A stretch of DNA of 36,723 nt from Anaerolineales bacterium (GCA_030834895.1 JAUQXA010000019.1:1-36723); one strand, 5' to 3'; positions 16,176 to 24,131 are shown, numbered from the stretch's first letter. Numbers and translations: made by a program. Notes: generated from the sequence alone by a model not told the origin.

Positions 16176-17429
16176 ATGAAAATCCACCTAAAATACGGAC
16201 AATCTGCTTTTGAGTTGGAAATTGACAACTCTGTGCATGTAGATCTTATTGCTGCCAAACGAGTATGCCCATCGTGCGATGAGAGCACGCTGATCAGGAG
16301 TGCTCTGCAAAACCCGATTGGTTGCATCCCCCTCCCAAACTTGGTTGCGCCGGGGCAACGGGTTGCCATCGTGACAAGTGACATCACCCGTCCCTGCCCC
16401 TCTGCACTCCTGTTACCAGCCGTTATCGATGATCTCAATCGAGGTGGTGTGCGAGATGAAGATATTCTTGTGGTATTTGCACTGGGTACACACCGTATGC
16501 ACACCGAGGCGGAACGGAAACAACTGGTTGGTGAGGCTATTCATAAGCGAGTTCGGTGTGTGGATTCCGACCCAATCGATTGTGTTTTTCTAGGGGACAC
16601 AAGTCGGGGGACCCCGGTATGGGTCTTTCGCCCGTTAATGGAGAGGGACATACGCGTGTGCCTGGGCAACATCGAATATCATTATTTTGCGGGCTATAGC
16701 GGAGGAGTCAAAGCCATCATCCCTGGAGTCTCCAATGCGGAAACCATCCGCCAAAATCACCGCTGGATGACTCACCCAGATGCAATAACTGCAAACCTGG
16801 AAAATAACCCAGTCCGTGCCGACATTGAAGAAGCAGGGGAAATGGTAGGCGTGAAATTCATTCTCAATGTCATCCTCGATGAGAATGAAAAAGTTGTCAA
16901 GGCTGTCGCTGGACATCCGTTCGAGGCGCACCGTGCCGGTTGTCGGCACCTGGACATGTTTGGGTTACAGACCATTAATCAACCAGTTGATATCGTCATC
17001 GTCAGTGCGGGTGGTTTCCCAAAGGACATCAATTTGTATCAAGCACAGAAGGCACTGGACAATGCCCGACACATTGTGCGACCGGGTGGGTTTATCCTGC
17101 TTGTGGCCGAATGTGGCGAAGGCTTAGGTAACAATACGTTTGAAAAGTGGATGCACAAGCCCGGCGGAGCGGACGCTATTATCGCAGATATTCAACGTGA
17201 GTTTGTCCTCGGTGGTCATAAAGCAGCGGCAATCGCAATGGCAATGAAACAAGCGGAAATCGGTTTATTATCCTCCATGCCGGCAGACGATGTTCATGCG
17301 ATGGGATTTATCCCATTCGATAACCCGGGCTCAGCTATGCATTATGCGTTGGGGAAATTCGGGTCAAGGATTGCCGTGATGCCTGAAGGCGGGTCTGTTG
17401 TGCCAAAAGTTGCACCTGCTTATTCATGA
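16176..17429 (+). CDS. LarA-like nickel-pincer 2-hydroxyacid racemase/epimerase
   Basis: The 417-residue protein belongs to the LarA (DUF2088) family, which uses the nickel-pincer nucleotide cofactor to racemise or epimerise the C2 hydroxyl of acids such as lactate, malate or aldonates. The residues for cofactor and catalysis are in place: His106 in ALGTHR, His169 in NIEYHYFAGY, Lys179 in GYSGGVKAIIPG and His195 in RQNHRWM, corresponding to H108/H174/K184/H200 of Lactobacillus plantarum LarA. Length is normal. Cofactor-making larB, larC and larE are not in the window. It is divergent from a FadR-type regulator and followed after 37 bases by a 2-keto-3-deoxygluconate kinase fragment. That makes a sugar-acid 2-epimerase as likely as a true lactate racemase. 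Confidence 0.85.
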   Translation: MKIHLKYGQSAFELEIDNSVHVDLIAAKRVCPSCDESTLIRSALQNPIGCIPLPNLVAPGQRVAIVTSDITRPCPSALLLPAVIDDLNRGGVRDEDILVVFALGTHRMHTEAERKQLVGEAIHKRVRCVDSDPIDCVFLGDTSRGTPVWVFRPLMERDIRVCLGNIEYHYFAGYSGGVKAIIPGVSNAETIRQNHRWMTHPDAITANLENNPVRADIEEAGEMVGVKFILNVILDENEKVVKAVAGHPFEAHRAGCRHLDMFGLQTINQPVDIVIVSAGGFPKDINLYQAQKALDNARHIVRPGGFILLVAECGEGLGNNTFEKWMHKPGGADAIIADIQREFVLGGHKAAAIAMAMKQAEIGLLSSMPADDVHAMGFIPFDNPGSAMHYALGKFGSRIAVMPEGGSVVPKVAPAYS

Positions 17430-17466
17430 TTCAGCCAGCTAAATTGTTGAAACAAGAAAGGGAAAT

Positions 17467-17925
17467 ATGGGCCCTCCAAATTTTGATGTAACTACATTTG
17501 GCGAGGTCATGCTGCGATTGAGTGCGCCCAGTGGACAACGGCTGGAGGCCGTCATGACCTTCAATGTACATGCAGCTGGTGCAGAGGCAAACGTTGTAAG
17601 TTTGCTCTCACGGCTCGAAAGAAAAACCTGCTGGTTTGGTGCCTTACCCAATAACCCGCTCGGGCGATTTGCCGCAAACCACCTGCGTACAGCCGGCGTT
17701 GACCCAGACAGGATTATGTGGCGTGAAGGGGGGCGGTTGGGGACATATTATGTCGAATTTGGTGAACCACCGCATGGTATACAGGTTACCTATGATCGGG
17801 CGTATTCCAATATTTCATTCCTTAAGCCAGATGAAATCAATTGGGAGGCAATAATGGACACCCGCCTGCTGCAATCGTCCACGCCAGTTTCAAGATGCGA
17901 TGATAGGCTCTCGCCAATAAGTTGA
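17467..17925 (+). pseudogene. Truncated 2-keto-3-deoxygluconate kinase-like PfkB sugar kinase
   Basis: The start (ATG 17467, GAAAGGGA just upstream) and first ~135 residues are a clean PfkB/ribokinase-family N-terminus of the KdgK type: TFGEVMLRLSAP, the substrate loop AGAEANVVSLLSRL, GALPNNPLGRFAANHLRTAGVD. After MDTRLL (about 17870) homology stops, and the remaining 18 residues to TGA 17925 are the antisense of a comM fragment. The ATP-binding and catalytic C-terminal half (GAGD motif) is missing, so the protein should be inactive as a kinase. It was probably co-transcribed with the LarA-like gene and would have phosphorylated a 2-keto-3-deoxy sugar acid. Confidence 0.85.
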
Positions 17926-18022
17926 GTTGGCTTATCGCCGCCCGCATCAGGCTTTGACTTTCATCTTGCAACTTGTAAAACTTCTTGACTTCGGCAATCC
18001 GTATTTCGATACGGCGGACGAT
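17870..18022 (-). pseudogene. C-terminal-region fragment of comM (Mg-chelatase-like AAA ATPase)
   Basis: One minus-strand frame reads RRIEIRIAEVKKFYKLQDES and then QSLMRAAISQLNLLARAYHR ILKLAWTIA. This is the helical C-terminal block of ComM/YifB, whose consensus is SxRAYHRILKLARTIADL. A stop precedes it at about 18025 and homology ends at the kinase junction near 17870. About 50 of ~500 residues are left. It lies head-on to the broken kinase, so an illegitimate joining or deletion made one junction destroy both genes. Confidence 0.75.
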
Positions 18023-18427
18023 GTTTTAACTCAATGATTGTTGATTTTCTCGTAGCCTACGCGTGGTGCTTCGATAAAAATGCCAGAAACTGAAAGGTAG
18101 TGAGTATATAAATTAAAAGCAGCAGAGATACATCTCCACTGCCTTTGATTTTGTCTGTTGGTCGAAAAATAATATCCCTAAAGTATATGGTTTTGCCGCC
18201 TACGCTCGTTTACGAAACTTATACCCGTATGCCAGATATGTACCCCGCCGGACAGATTTTAGTGGTGTTGTAACCTCAAGGGTTGACAGCAAAGTGATTT
18301 GTTGCTTGCTGGAGTCGTTTTCACACATACTTCATAAACACGGCAAACAGACCATATCCATCACTGCGTGAAGAATTACAACGATATTATCGCATGGAAT
18401 GAAATTTGGGAGGTTAGCCAGATTTAT
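18023..18427. other. Gene-free stretch after the broken kinase
   Basis: Nothing coding is supported here. It contains repeat copy B at 18219-18275 and a small AACC-TCAA-GGGTT hairpin just after it (about 18271-18283). Short open frames overlapping the downstream ATPase are antisense shadows. Confidence 0.5.
18219..18275 (+). repeat. Degenerate dispersed repeat, copy B
   Basis: The copy starts TTATACCCGTATGCCAGATA and runs through TGTACC and GGACAGATTTT to GTTGTAACC. It shares the GATATGTACC, GGACAGATTTT and trailing GTT blocks with copy A and the leading TTATACCC with copy C. It lies between the kinase/comM scar and the ATPase-recombinase module. Confidence 0.65.
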
Positions 18428-19735
18428 CTATTCTGCAAGCAGCCATTCTGCCGTGGATCGTATCTGCACTGGGACGCCGTCGATCTCAAATGGCTCCTCG
18501 TTGGAGTCCGACAGAATTATGGCGCTTTGTACTTTTACAGCCCCGATCGCATCCTTTATTGCGCGTACCTCCCGGTCCCGCGTTGTAGATTGAGCCAAGT
18601 TCCCGGCAACCTGAATAAGCTGGCGCTGTTCGGGCAAATAGAAATCCACCTCATACCCGCCTGGGGAGGAGAAGTAATGGATCTCCTTTATTTTCTGCCT
18701 GAGCGCTAAAAAGACAAGGTTTTCGAGCAATTTTCCGATATTTGGTGAAAAACCAAAACCGATGGTGTTGATCAAACCGGTATCGATCCCATAAATCTTC
18801 TTGGGCGCGATCTGTTGGCGCTTCACTGAGTAATCATAGACATTCAGCGTAAAGAGCAGCCAACTGTTCTCCATGTATCCGATATAGTTCTTGATCGTAT
18901 TTACACTGCCGACTCGAAACTGGTCTTTGAGTTTATTAAACGATATCAGATTGGCTGGATTGCTCATCAGAAAGAACCCCAGTTCTTTGATAGCGGTCAC
19001 CGCCTCAAGCCGGTAACGTGTTGCAATGTCTCGATACAAAACATCATCATAGAGTGTACGTAAGAGGGGGAGTTCTGGGTATTTGAGCGCATCTGGAATA
19101 CCGCCGAATTGCAAATAGGATTGAAGGGAATTTTGCAAGCGGGCATGGTCCACGGTTGTCATACGATCCAAGTCAGGCGACGATTCACCACGAAACAGCA
19201 TGAATTCCTTGAAAGAAAACGGAAACAACTCGATCGGAACGTATCGGCCGGTGAGACGCGTTCCCAACTCGCGACTGAGAAGAGAGGCGTTTGATCCGGT
19301 AATATAAAACTTGAACCCCATATCCATAAAACGGCGGACAAAATGTTCCCAGCCATCAATATTCTGGATTTCATCAATAATGAAAATCTTGCGTTCGCCA
19401 AAAACTTCGAGCAGTGCCTGGTATAGGTCGTTGGCATCTTCTGCACGAAAGCCTAAAAAGCGATCATCCTCAAAATTGAGATAGTAGAATTGCTCTCGAC
19501 CTAACCGATGAGCCAATTGTAGTAGCAAGGTTGATTTCCCTGCTCGGCGCAATCCGGAGATGATGACAGCATGGGGAACCCTGCTTGTCTGTTCCACTTC
19601 TGCGAGTTGTGTGCGCACGATTCCCAAATCGCGGCTCCAAAAGGAATCAGATTGTTCCAACAACATGGACTTGATTTGATCCTTGGTCCATCTGGACTTC
19701 CATATGTTTTCATTCATAATGAAATAATAATGCAA
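18428..19735 (-). CDS. AAA_14/DUF4143 ATPase
   Basis: The 435-residue protein has an AAA_14 P-loop domain with Walker A SGLRRAGKSTLL near residue 65, Walker B with sensor IFIIDEIQNIDGWE (about 140), and ITGSNASLLSRELGTRLTGR (sensor 1 and arginine region). It is followed by the DUF4143 C-terminal domain with the nuclease-like signature FSSPGGYEVDFYLPEQRQLI (about 370). These ATPases are frequent in mobile and patchily distributed loci; their function is undefined, with toxin-antitoxin-like or defence roles suggested for some. There is no clear ribosome site at the first ATG; residue 7 (ATG at 19717) is an alternative start. It is divergent from the recombinase gene, and the two share a 170-190-base intergenic region. 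Confidence 0.85.
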   Translation of the reverse strand: MHYYFIMNENIWKSRWTKDQIKSMLLEQSDSFWSRDLGIVRTQLAEVEQTSRVPHAVIISGLRRAGKSTLLLQLAHRLGREQFYYLNFEDDRFLGFRAEDANDLYQALLEVFGERKIFIIDEIQNIDGWEHFVRRFMDMGFKFYITGSNASLLSRELGTRLTGRYVPIELFPFSFKEFMLFRGESSPDLDRMTTVDHARLQNSLQSYLQFGGIPDALKYPELPLLRTLYDDVLYRDIATRYRLEAVTAIKELGFFLMSNPANLISFNKLKDQFRVGSVNTIKNYIGYMENSWLLFTLNVYDYSVKRQQIAPKKIYGIDTGLINTIGFGFSPNIGKLLENLVFLALRQKIKEIHYFSSPGGYEVDFYLPEQRQLIQVAGNLAQSTTRDREVRAIKDAIGAVKVQSAIILSDSNEEPFEIDGVPVQIRSTAEWLLAE

Positions 19736-19923
19736 TAAGTTTTCTTTGTCAATGAAGATATTTGGAGAGAGCTTGATAATATCGCTGCACTATACCCTTG
19801 GAAACAGGTTTTCATCGCGGAGACAATCGGGTATTTCTTAGCGACACTTGGGTTCTACCCCTTCTGCTTTTTCGGTATATTTGAACCGGCAGGTTTAAAC
19901 ATATTCATATGAAGGGTATTCAA

Positions 19924-21480
19924 ATGGCACGCAAAGCAGTAATCTACATCCGTACATCTTCTGAAGCACAAGGGGTAAATTCCAGCCCAATTGAGCAGGA
20001 AGCAGATTGTCGTCGCTTGGCAGAGGAAAAGGGATTGCAAGTACTTCACGTTTATCGCGATGTGGAAAAATATCGGGTGGGCAGCAAAATGGTCGAGCCT
20101 TCAGGCAGCCGCTCAGATCGCCCTGCCTTGCAAGCCATGCTCAAAGATGCCGCCAGAGATGAGTTCGATGTCATTCTTGCCTGGCGAGAGGACAGACTGT
20201 ACCGAGGATTACGCTCCATGTTGACGGTCTTGGAAATCGTCCAAGATTACAAAATCGAAATCCTGTTGGCAAAAGAAAATTTCGATTCTAAGATCGCTCC
20301 TGTCCGTGCCTGGGCTGCCCAGATGGAATTGGACGGGATGAAAGAGCGCTTGGGAATGGGGGTCAAAGCACGACTGAAAGCGGGCAAAGCAAATACCGGG
20401 CAAGATCGCTACGGATATATTCGTGTAGGTGAAAACATCCACGTTATCGAAGAAGAAGCGGACTGGGTTAGGGAAATCTTTGATTGGTATAACCAAGGTG
20501 TTTCACTGTTACAGATACGTGAAAGACTGATTGCCGGCAAGGCTCCGCAGAAGGGGAGTAGCACACCAAGGCATATCCAATGGGCTCGTTCCAGTATCCA
20601 AGGAATTTTGGAATCTGCCAAAGAGTATGCCTATGGCTACAAGGAGCAATCCCGCGATGGCGAGACCTTTCAAATCTCAGTAGACCCGATTATCGACATC
20701 TCCACCTATGAGTTGTTCAAAACGCAACGAGAAAAAAACAAAACCAATTCACCCCAACCAATCTGCCATGACTATCTGCTTTCCGGACATCTAAAATGCT
20801 CATGTAACCTGACCTGGCAGGCAAAAACGGCAACCCACCGTCGCAGCCGAAATGGGGATTGGATTGAACGCAAGACTCCTATCGGGACCTATTTCTGCTC
20901 GCAGACGCATAAGGAGTTACGCCCCTCAGATTGTCCCAAGTCGATCAGCGCCAAACAAGCCGAAGCCCAAGTCTGGGAGAAGGTAAGCGAATTTATTACC
21001 AACCCAGCTTATCTTCTGGCTGAAGCAGAGGCTAAAGTTTCCCGTTTGCAGAAAGACTACGAACAAATGCAGCGAGAGGAGATATGTCTGCATAAGGAAC
21101 TCAAAAGGCTAAACAATGAACGTCAGGAATTCATCACCAAAGCTTGCAAAGAACGAATGCCTGATGAAGAGTTAACTCCGAAGATCAACGCACTGTATGA
21201 GAAAGAACGAGGAGTTCAGCGCAGGCTGACAACCATTGAGCGAACCAAGGATGATTTCACGAAACTTGACTTGGAAGAACAGATAAAGAAATATGTAGCT
21301 GAATTGCAGTCAGAGATGGTTGAGCTGATTCATGCTGATCCTCAAACCCCGGAGGAGAAGCATCAAGTATTCATGTTGAAAAAACGCATCGTGGACACAG
21401 TTTTGGAGGAAGCGCGAGTTGATCAGAACCGACAGATACACATGAAGTTCCGTTCAGACTTTACAACCCGTACAAGTTGA
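19924..21480 (+). CDS. Large serine recombinase
   Basis: The 518-residue site-specific recombinase cuts and rejoins DNA through a serine-DNA link. Start ATG 19924 has AAGGG eight bases ahead, which favours it over the ATG at 19909. Domains: resolvase catalytic domain (about 3-150) with nucleophile Ser12 in YIRTS and the REDRLYRGLR arginine cluster; Recombinase domain (about 165-270, GYIRVGENIHVIEEEADWVREIFDWYNQG region); zinc ribbon (about 292-345) with CSCNLTW and YFCS..PSDC; and a long coiled coil (about 360-460). This is the architecture of phage/ICE integrases. No other phage or conjugation gene is nearby, so the element is minimal or decayed. Divergent from the DUF4143 ATPase. Confidence 0.93.
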   Translation: MARKAVIYIRTSSEAQGVNSSPIEQEADCRRLAEEKGLQVLHVYRDVEKYRVGSKMVEPSGSRSDRPALQAMLKDAARDEFDVILAWREDRLYRGLRSMLTVLEIVQDYKIEILLAKENFDSKIAPVRAWAAQMELDGMKERLGMGVKARLKAGKANTGQDRYGYIRVGENIHVIEEEADWVREIFDWYNQGVSLLQIRERLIAGKAPQKGSSTPRHIQWARSSIQGILESAKEYAYGYKEQSRDGETFQISVDPIIDISTYELFKTQREKNKTNSPQPICHDYLLSGHLKCSCNLTWQAKTATHRRSRNGDWIERKTPIGTYFCSQTHKELRPSDCPKSISAKQAEAQVWEKVSEFITNPAYLLAEAEAKVSRLQKDYEQMQREEICLHKELKRLNNERQEFITKACKERMPDEELTPKINALYEKERGVQRRLTTIERTKDDFTKLDLEEQIKKYVAELQSEMVELIHADPQTPEEKHQVFMLKKRIVDTVLEEARVDQNRQIHMKFRSDFTTRTS

Positions 21481-21501
21481 TCTTGCTAATTCAGAAAAAC
21501 A

Positions 21502-21535
21502 CAACAAGGCGACTCGATTTTGAGTCGCCTTGTTG
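21502..21535 (+). terminator. Hairpin after the recombinase gene
   Basis: A perfect 14-bp stem, CAACAAGGCGACTC (21502-21515) with GAGTCGCCTTGTTG (21522-21535), and a GATTTT loop lies 22 bases past the recombinase stop. The T-run is weak (GCATTA follows), so termination may be inefficient or factor-assisted, but position and stem strength support a terminator. Confidence 0.65.
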
Positions 21536-21714
21536 CATTAAAAGCTCACTCCCCAGCACTGAATAGCAAGGGAGTGGGGCATGATCGTTTATGAGGTAGA
21601 AATCGAATACCCGTAAACAAGTATTCCGCAATATAGAGAAAATTATTCTTGTTTTTGAAGCTTCATCCCATATCTGGGGGTCAGGCTGTGGTATGTAGTG
21701 AAGTAGGACGGAAT

Positions 21715-21770
21715 TTATACCCATATACATGATATATGCCACTCTGGACACATCCGATTGCGGTTGTGAG
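21715..21770 (+). repeat. Degenerate dispersed repeat, copy C
   Basis: This copy begins TTATACCCATATACATGATA, then ATATGCC, TGGACA and GGTTGTGA. It has the same spacing to GGACA as copies A and B and the same orientation. Copies B and C bracket the ATPase and recombinase genes (about 3.5 kb apart). Similarity to A and B fades after GGACA. Confidence 0.6.
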
Positions 21771-21899
21771 ACAGAAATTGACAGTTTTGACTTCAACGGA
21801 TCCAATTATATAGTATTGATACCTTGGTATCACTATCCTGTCGTCAAGGGAGGAGTCGTTCCAAACAAGAGAGTGATGCTTACTTGTTGATAGGTGTAT
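21771..21899. other. Short non-coding stretch with a perfect dyad
   Basis: No gene is supported. A perfect 7+2+7 inverted repeat, TGATACC-TT-GGTATCA (21817-21832), could be a repressor site. No promoter or terminator was convincingly recognised. Confidence 0.3.
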
Positions 21900-22019
21900 T
21901 TAATCCAACGGCTTGTGCTGTGCCAGCCATACCCGGCTTTCTCTTCTTGCCTCATCCGGAATTAACTTGGAGTTACTCCTGGTTTCGTGCATGGATTCCA
22001 ATAGTTTTTCGTCGCTCAT
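21900..22019 (-). CDS. Putative 39-residue protein, unknown
   Basis: ATG 22019 begins MSDEKLLESMHETRSNSKLI and the frame ends RRESRVWLAQHKPLD with TAA at 21902-21900. The sequence is charged and helix-like. Its ATG overlaps the stop of the upstream minus-strand frame (TGATG), which is a coupling arrangement. I recognise no family. It may be a genuine small partner protein or the tail of a decayed gene. Confidence 0.35.
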   Translation of the reverse strand: MSDEKLLESMHETRSNSKLIPDEARRESRVWLAQHKPLD

Positions 22020-22267
22020 CAATTCGGAGGATAATCGTTAACATCCAGGGCAAAACTCAGCGATTCTCGCAGTGCTTTTCTTTCCATAAATTCGCACCGA
22101 TTTTCTTCTTCATGCCAAACATGGTCAGTCTGTCCACATGCGCCCAGCAAGATAATGAAACCAGCTTCGACTTCCTGGTATCCAAATTGCCCGCGAACGA
22201 TTTCGCCTGTTTTGAAAAGATGCAAAACCCGGCTTTGATTCCACGCTTTTTGTGCTTGCTTTGCTGC
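22019..22267 (-). pseudogene. Open frame lacking a start codon, possible gene remnant
   Basis: A minus-strand frame is open for about 82 codons. It begins after a stop with SAAKQAQKAWNQSRVLHLFK, continues through GEIVRGQFGYQEVEAGFIIL and ends ALDVNDYPPN. The composition is protein-like (amphipathic helix, then beta-like stretch, then acidic tail), but there is no ATG at the head and no ribosome site. The best guess is an N-terminally deleted gene whose 3' end is coupled to the 39-residue ORF. I cannot name the family. Confidence 0.35.
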
Positions 22268-22318
22268 TGACGCTTATTGATAATAATTTGTGAGTGAGGT
22301 AAACCGAAAGTACTCGGA

Positions 22319-22371
22319 ATTTTCTCCAAGCAGTTGGTCAATTCCAAATTGACCAACTGCTTGGAGAAAAT
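22319..22371. repeat. Perfect 25-bp inverted repeat
   Basis: Arms 22319-22343 and 22347-22371 are perfectly complementary with a 3-base spacer (CCA). The left arm begins ATTTTCTCC and the right arm ends GGAGAAAAT, so the T-run precedes and the A-run follows the stem. That is the reverse of an intrinsic terminator. It may form a cruciform or a very stable RNA hairpin, or be a relic of a small mobile repeat. Confidence 0.85.
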
Positions 22372-22447
22372 CATTCGCGAGTTTCCCTGGGTAAAGTAAT
22401 ATCGTGTGTGGGTTTGTAGATGAGGTTTTTACATGTAATGCGGTTCG

Positions 22448-22478
22448 TAACATTTTTGTAACGCTGGCTGCCTATAAT
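22448..22478 (+). promoter_or_regulatory. Possible promoter of the CPBP gene
   Basis: A perfect TATAAT (22473-22478) lies about 75 bases before the CPBP start at 22554. Upstream is GTAAC-ATTTTT-GTAAC, a direct repeat of GTAAC (about 22447-22462). No consensus -35 is at the right distance, so an activator or an alternative sigma factor may be used. The related string TTTTGTAACG also appears before the gene at 33095. Confidence 0.4.
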
Positions 22479-22553
22479 GGGATCAGGTCAAGATTAAAGA
22501 AAAGACCTTCACTAAAAGAATCCATCATGAAATTATTTGGAAAGGAAAATATC

Positions 22554-23429
22554 ATGTCGACAATCAACAATTTCATCAAAAAACGCCCAGTGCTGGCTTA
22601 CTACATCCTTGTGTTTACCATCTCATGGGGTGGCATGCTCGTTTTGGTTGCTCCTTATGGAATACCCGGCACCGGTGAGCAAGTCGAGAGGATGATGTTG
22701 CCCGCACTCTTGGTGTTGTTTGCTGGTCCCATCATCTCCGGCATCCTTATGACCGGTCTCGTAAATGGGAGGGTGGGTTTTCGTGATCTGCTTTCCCGGC
22801 TATCCAAGTGGCGGGTGGATGCCATCTGGTATGCAGTAGCTCTCCTTTTTGCTCCGCTTTTAGTGATGCTGATACTTCTTCTGCTCTCATTCCCCTTCCC
22901 CGTACTCCTTCCCCGCATATTCACTGAGAGTGACAAGCTGACCCTCCTTTTGTTTGGTATCGTATGGGGACTTATTGGTGGCGGTCTCCTGGAGGAACTG
23001 GGATGGACAGGTTTCGCAATACCGACATTGAGGCAGCACTATGGTGCCAGCTTCACCGGACTCATCGTCGGAATCCTATGGGGGGTATGGCATTTCCTTA
23101 TCACCTATTGGTCAAGCGGCACGTTATCTGGAACGTCCTCCCTGACAGCCTTCCTGCCCGCGATGGTCTTTTATGTGGGATCCCTGCCGGCTTACAGGAT
23201 ACTCATGGTACGGATTCACGACCGTACTGGAAGCCTGTTGGTGGTGATGCTCATGCATGCCGTTTACTCGGCCAGCAAACTGATTATGGTTCCTCTTGGA
23301 CTGGCATTGGTCCCTAACTTGATTTATGAATCTGCATCGGCAGTAGCACTATGGATCGTGGTTGCAGCAGTGAATAAGCAGCGAACTCTGATTCGACAGA
23401 GGCAGGAAACTCTGCCCATTCAAGGATGA
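22554..23429 (+). CDS. CPBP-family intramembrane protease-like membrane protein
   Basis: From ATG 22554 (AAAGGAA seven to eight bases ahead) it is about 291 residues with eight or so hydrophobic segments. The CPBP (Abi) motifs are visible: GGGLLEELGWTGFAIPTL (EE motif, but Thr where EExxxR enzymes have Arg), then GVWHF in the second motif (His), and later HAVYSASK. The family includes CAAX prenyl proteases and bacteriocin-immunity proteins. The Arg-to-Thr change leaves activity uncertain. Longer in-frame starts at 22527 and 22404 lack good ribosome sites. It is first in a run of plus-strand genes. Confidence 0.82.
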   Translation: MSTINNFIKKRPVLAYYILVFTISWGGMLVLVAPYGIPGTGEQVERMMLPALLVLFAGPIISGILMTGLVNGRVGFRDLLSRLSKWRVDAIWYAVALLFAPLLVMLILLLLSFPFPVLLPRIFTESDKLTLLLFGIVWGLIGGGLLEELGWTGFAIPTLRQHYGASFTGLIVGILWGVWHFLITYWSSGTLSGTSSLTAFLPAMVFYVGSLPAYRILMVRIHDRTGSLLVVMLMHAVYSASKLIMVPLGLALVPNLIYESASAVALWIVVAAVNKQRTLIRQRQETLPIQG

Positions 23430-23460
23430 GTGGAATCTGCTTTGATAAGGAGATTTGGTC

Positions 23461-24129
23461 ATGACAAAGAATGTATTAATTGATAATCTTTTGGAGCCCC
23501 TCAATGGCGAGACAACAGCCAAATTCGATATCAACGCGGGTGATGGCAACCTGATAATTGACCAGATCGTAGACGGTGAGCAGGTACTAGCCAGTGGCGA
23601 GTTGCAATACTTCGAAAAACAAGGACTGCCTGTTCGGAATGCTGTTTCAATCAATGGCCAGACGATACTCACGTTGAAGGGAGGCGGTGCCGGGCAACCC
23701 TGGTTTCGTTTCCCCTGGGCGGCTTGTAATGGAGCGACCGAGTGGCGACTCCATCTCAACCCCACGGTCCCGTCTGACATATCTGCCCACAGTGATGGCG
23801 GCAACGTCAGCCTGGACTTAGCCGGCATATCCATCACCCATGTCTCAGCTGATACTGGCGGGGGCAACGTTTATGTAGTATTGCCTGGCAAAGTGATTGA
23901 CCTGAACGTTACAGCCAGAACAGGTGCGGGCAACGTGGTTGTGCATATTCCCAGTAATGTTGCGGCTCGCATTCACGCCACCGTTGGGCTGGGTAAGGTG
24001 ATCATGGATTCCCGGTTCAGCAAGATAGATGATAGTACATACCAGTCATCCGACTATGATGGCGCTGCCAACAAAGTTGAGGTCACAGTCAGCAGCGGCG
24101 CAGGAAACGTGAGCATTACTACCGAATAA
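23461..24129 (+). CDS. Toast-rack/DUF4097-type beta-repeat protein
   Basis: The 222-residue protein from ATG 23461 (AAGGAG nine bases ahead) has no signal peptide or membrane span. It is built of short repeating beta strands with GxGN turns: NAGDGNLII, SDGGNVSL, TGGGNVYVVL, TGAGNVVVHI, SSGAGNVSIT. This is the N-terminal toast_rack/DUF4097 fold seen in adhesin-like and LiaF-type envelope-stress proteins. The function is unknown. It follows the CPBP gene by about 30 bases, suggesting co-transcription and perhaps a membrane-associated role. Confidence 0.7.
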   Translation: MTKNVLIDNLLEPLNGETTAKFDINAGDGNLIIDQIVDGEQVLASGELQYFEKQGLPVRNAVSINGQTILTLKGGGAGQPWFRFPWAACNGATEWRLHLNPTVPSDISAHSDGGNVSLDLAGISITHVSADTGGGNVYVVLPGKVIDLNVTARTGAGNVVVHIPSNVAARIHATVGLGKVIMDSRFSKIDDSTYQSSDYDGAANKVEVTVSSGAGNVSITTE

Positions 24130-24131
24130 GA

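Noticed and set aside
16029..16187. Longer start for the GntR regulator at 16187
   Set aside because: The extension would run through the candidate operator and divergent promoter region; ATG 16028 has GGAAGG correctly placed.
17467..17925. Treating the kinase as a functional short PfkB protein
   Set aside because: The GAGD catalytic/ATP-binding half is absent and the last residues are antisense of a comM fragment.
21491..21805. Minus-strand 104-codon open frame after the recombinase
   Set aside because: It covers the terminator hairpin and repeat copy C, has no ribosome site and no protein-like pattern.
21824..22270. Plus-strand 148-codon open frame
   Set aside because: It is antisense to two more protein-like minus-strand frames, lacks a ribosome site and has shadow-type composition.
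22319..22371. Calling the 25-bp palindrome an intrinsic terminator
   Set aside because: No T-run follows the stem in either direction; the T and A runs are in reversed positions.
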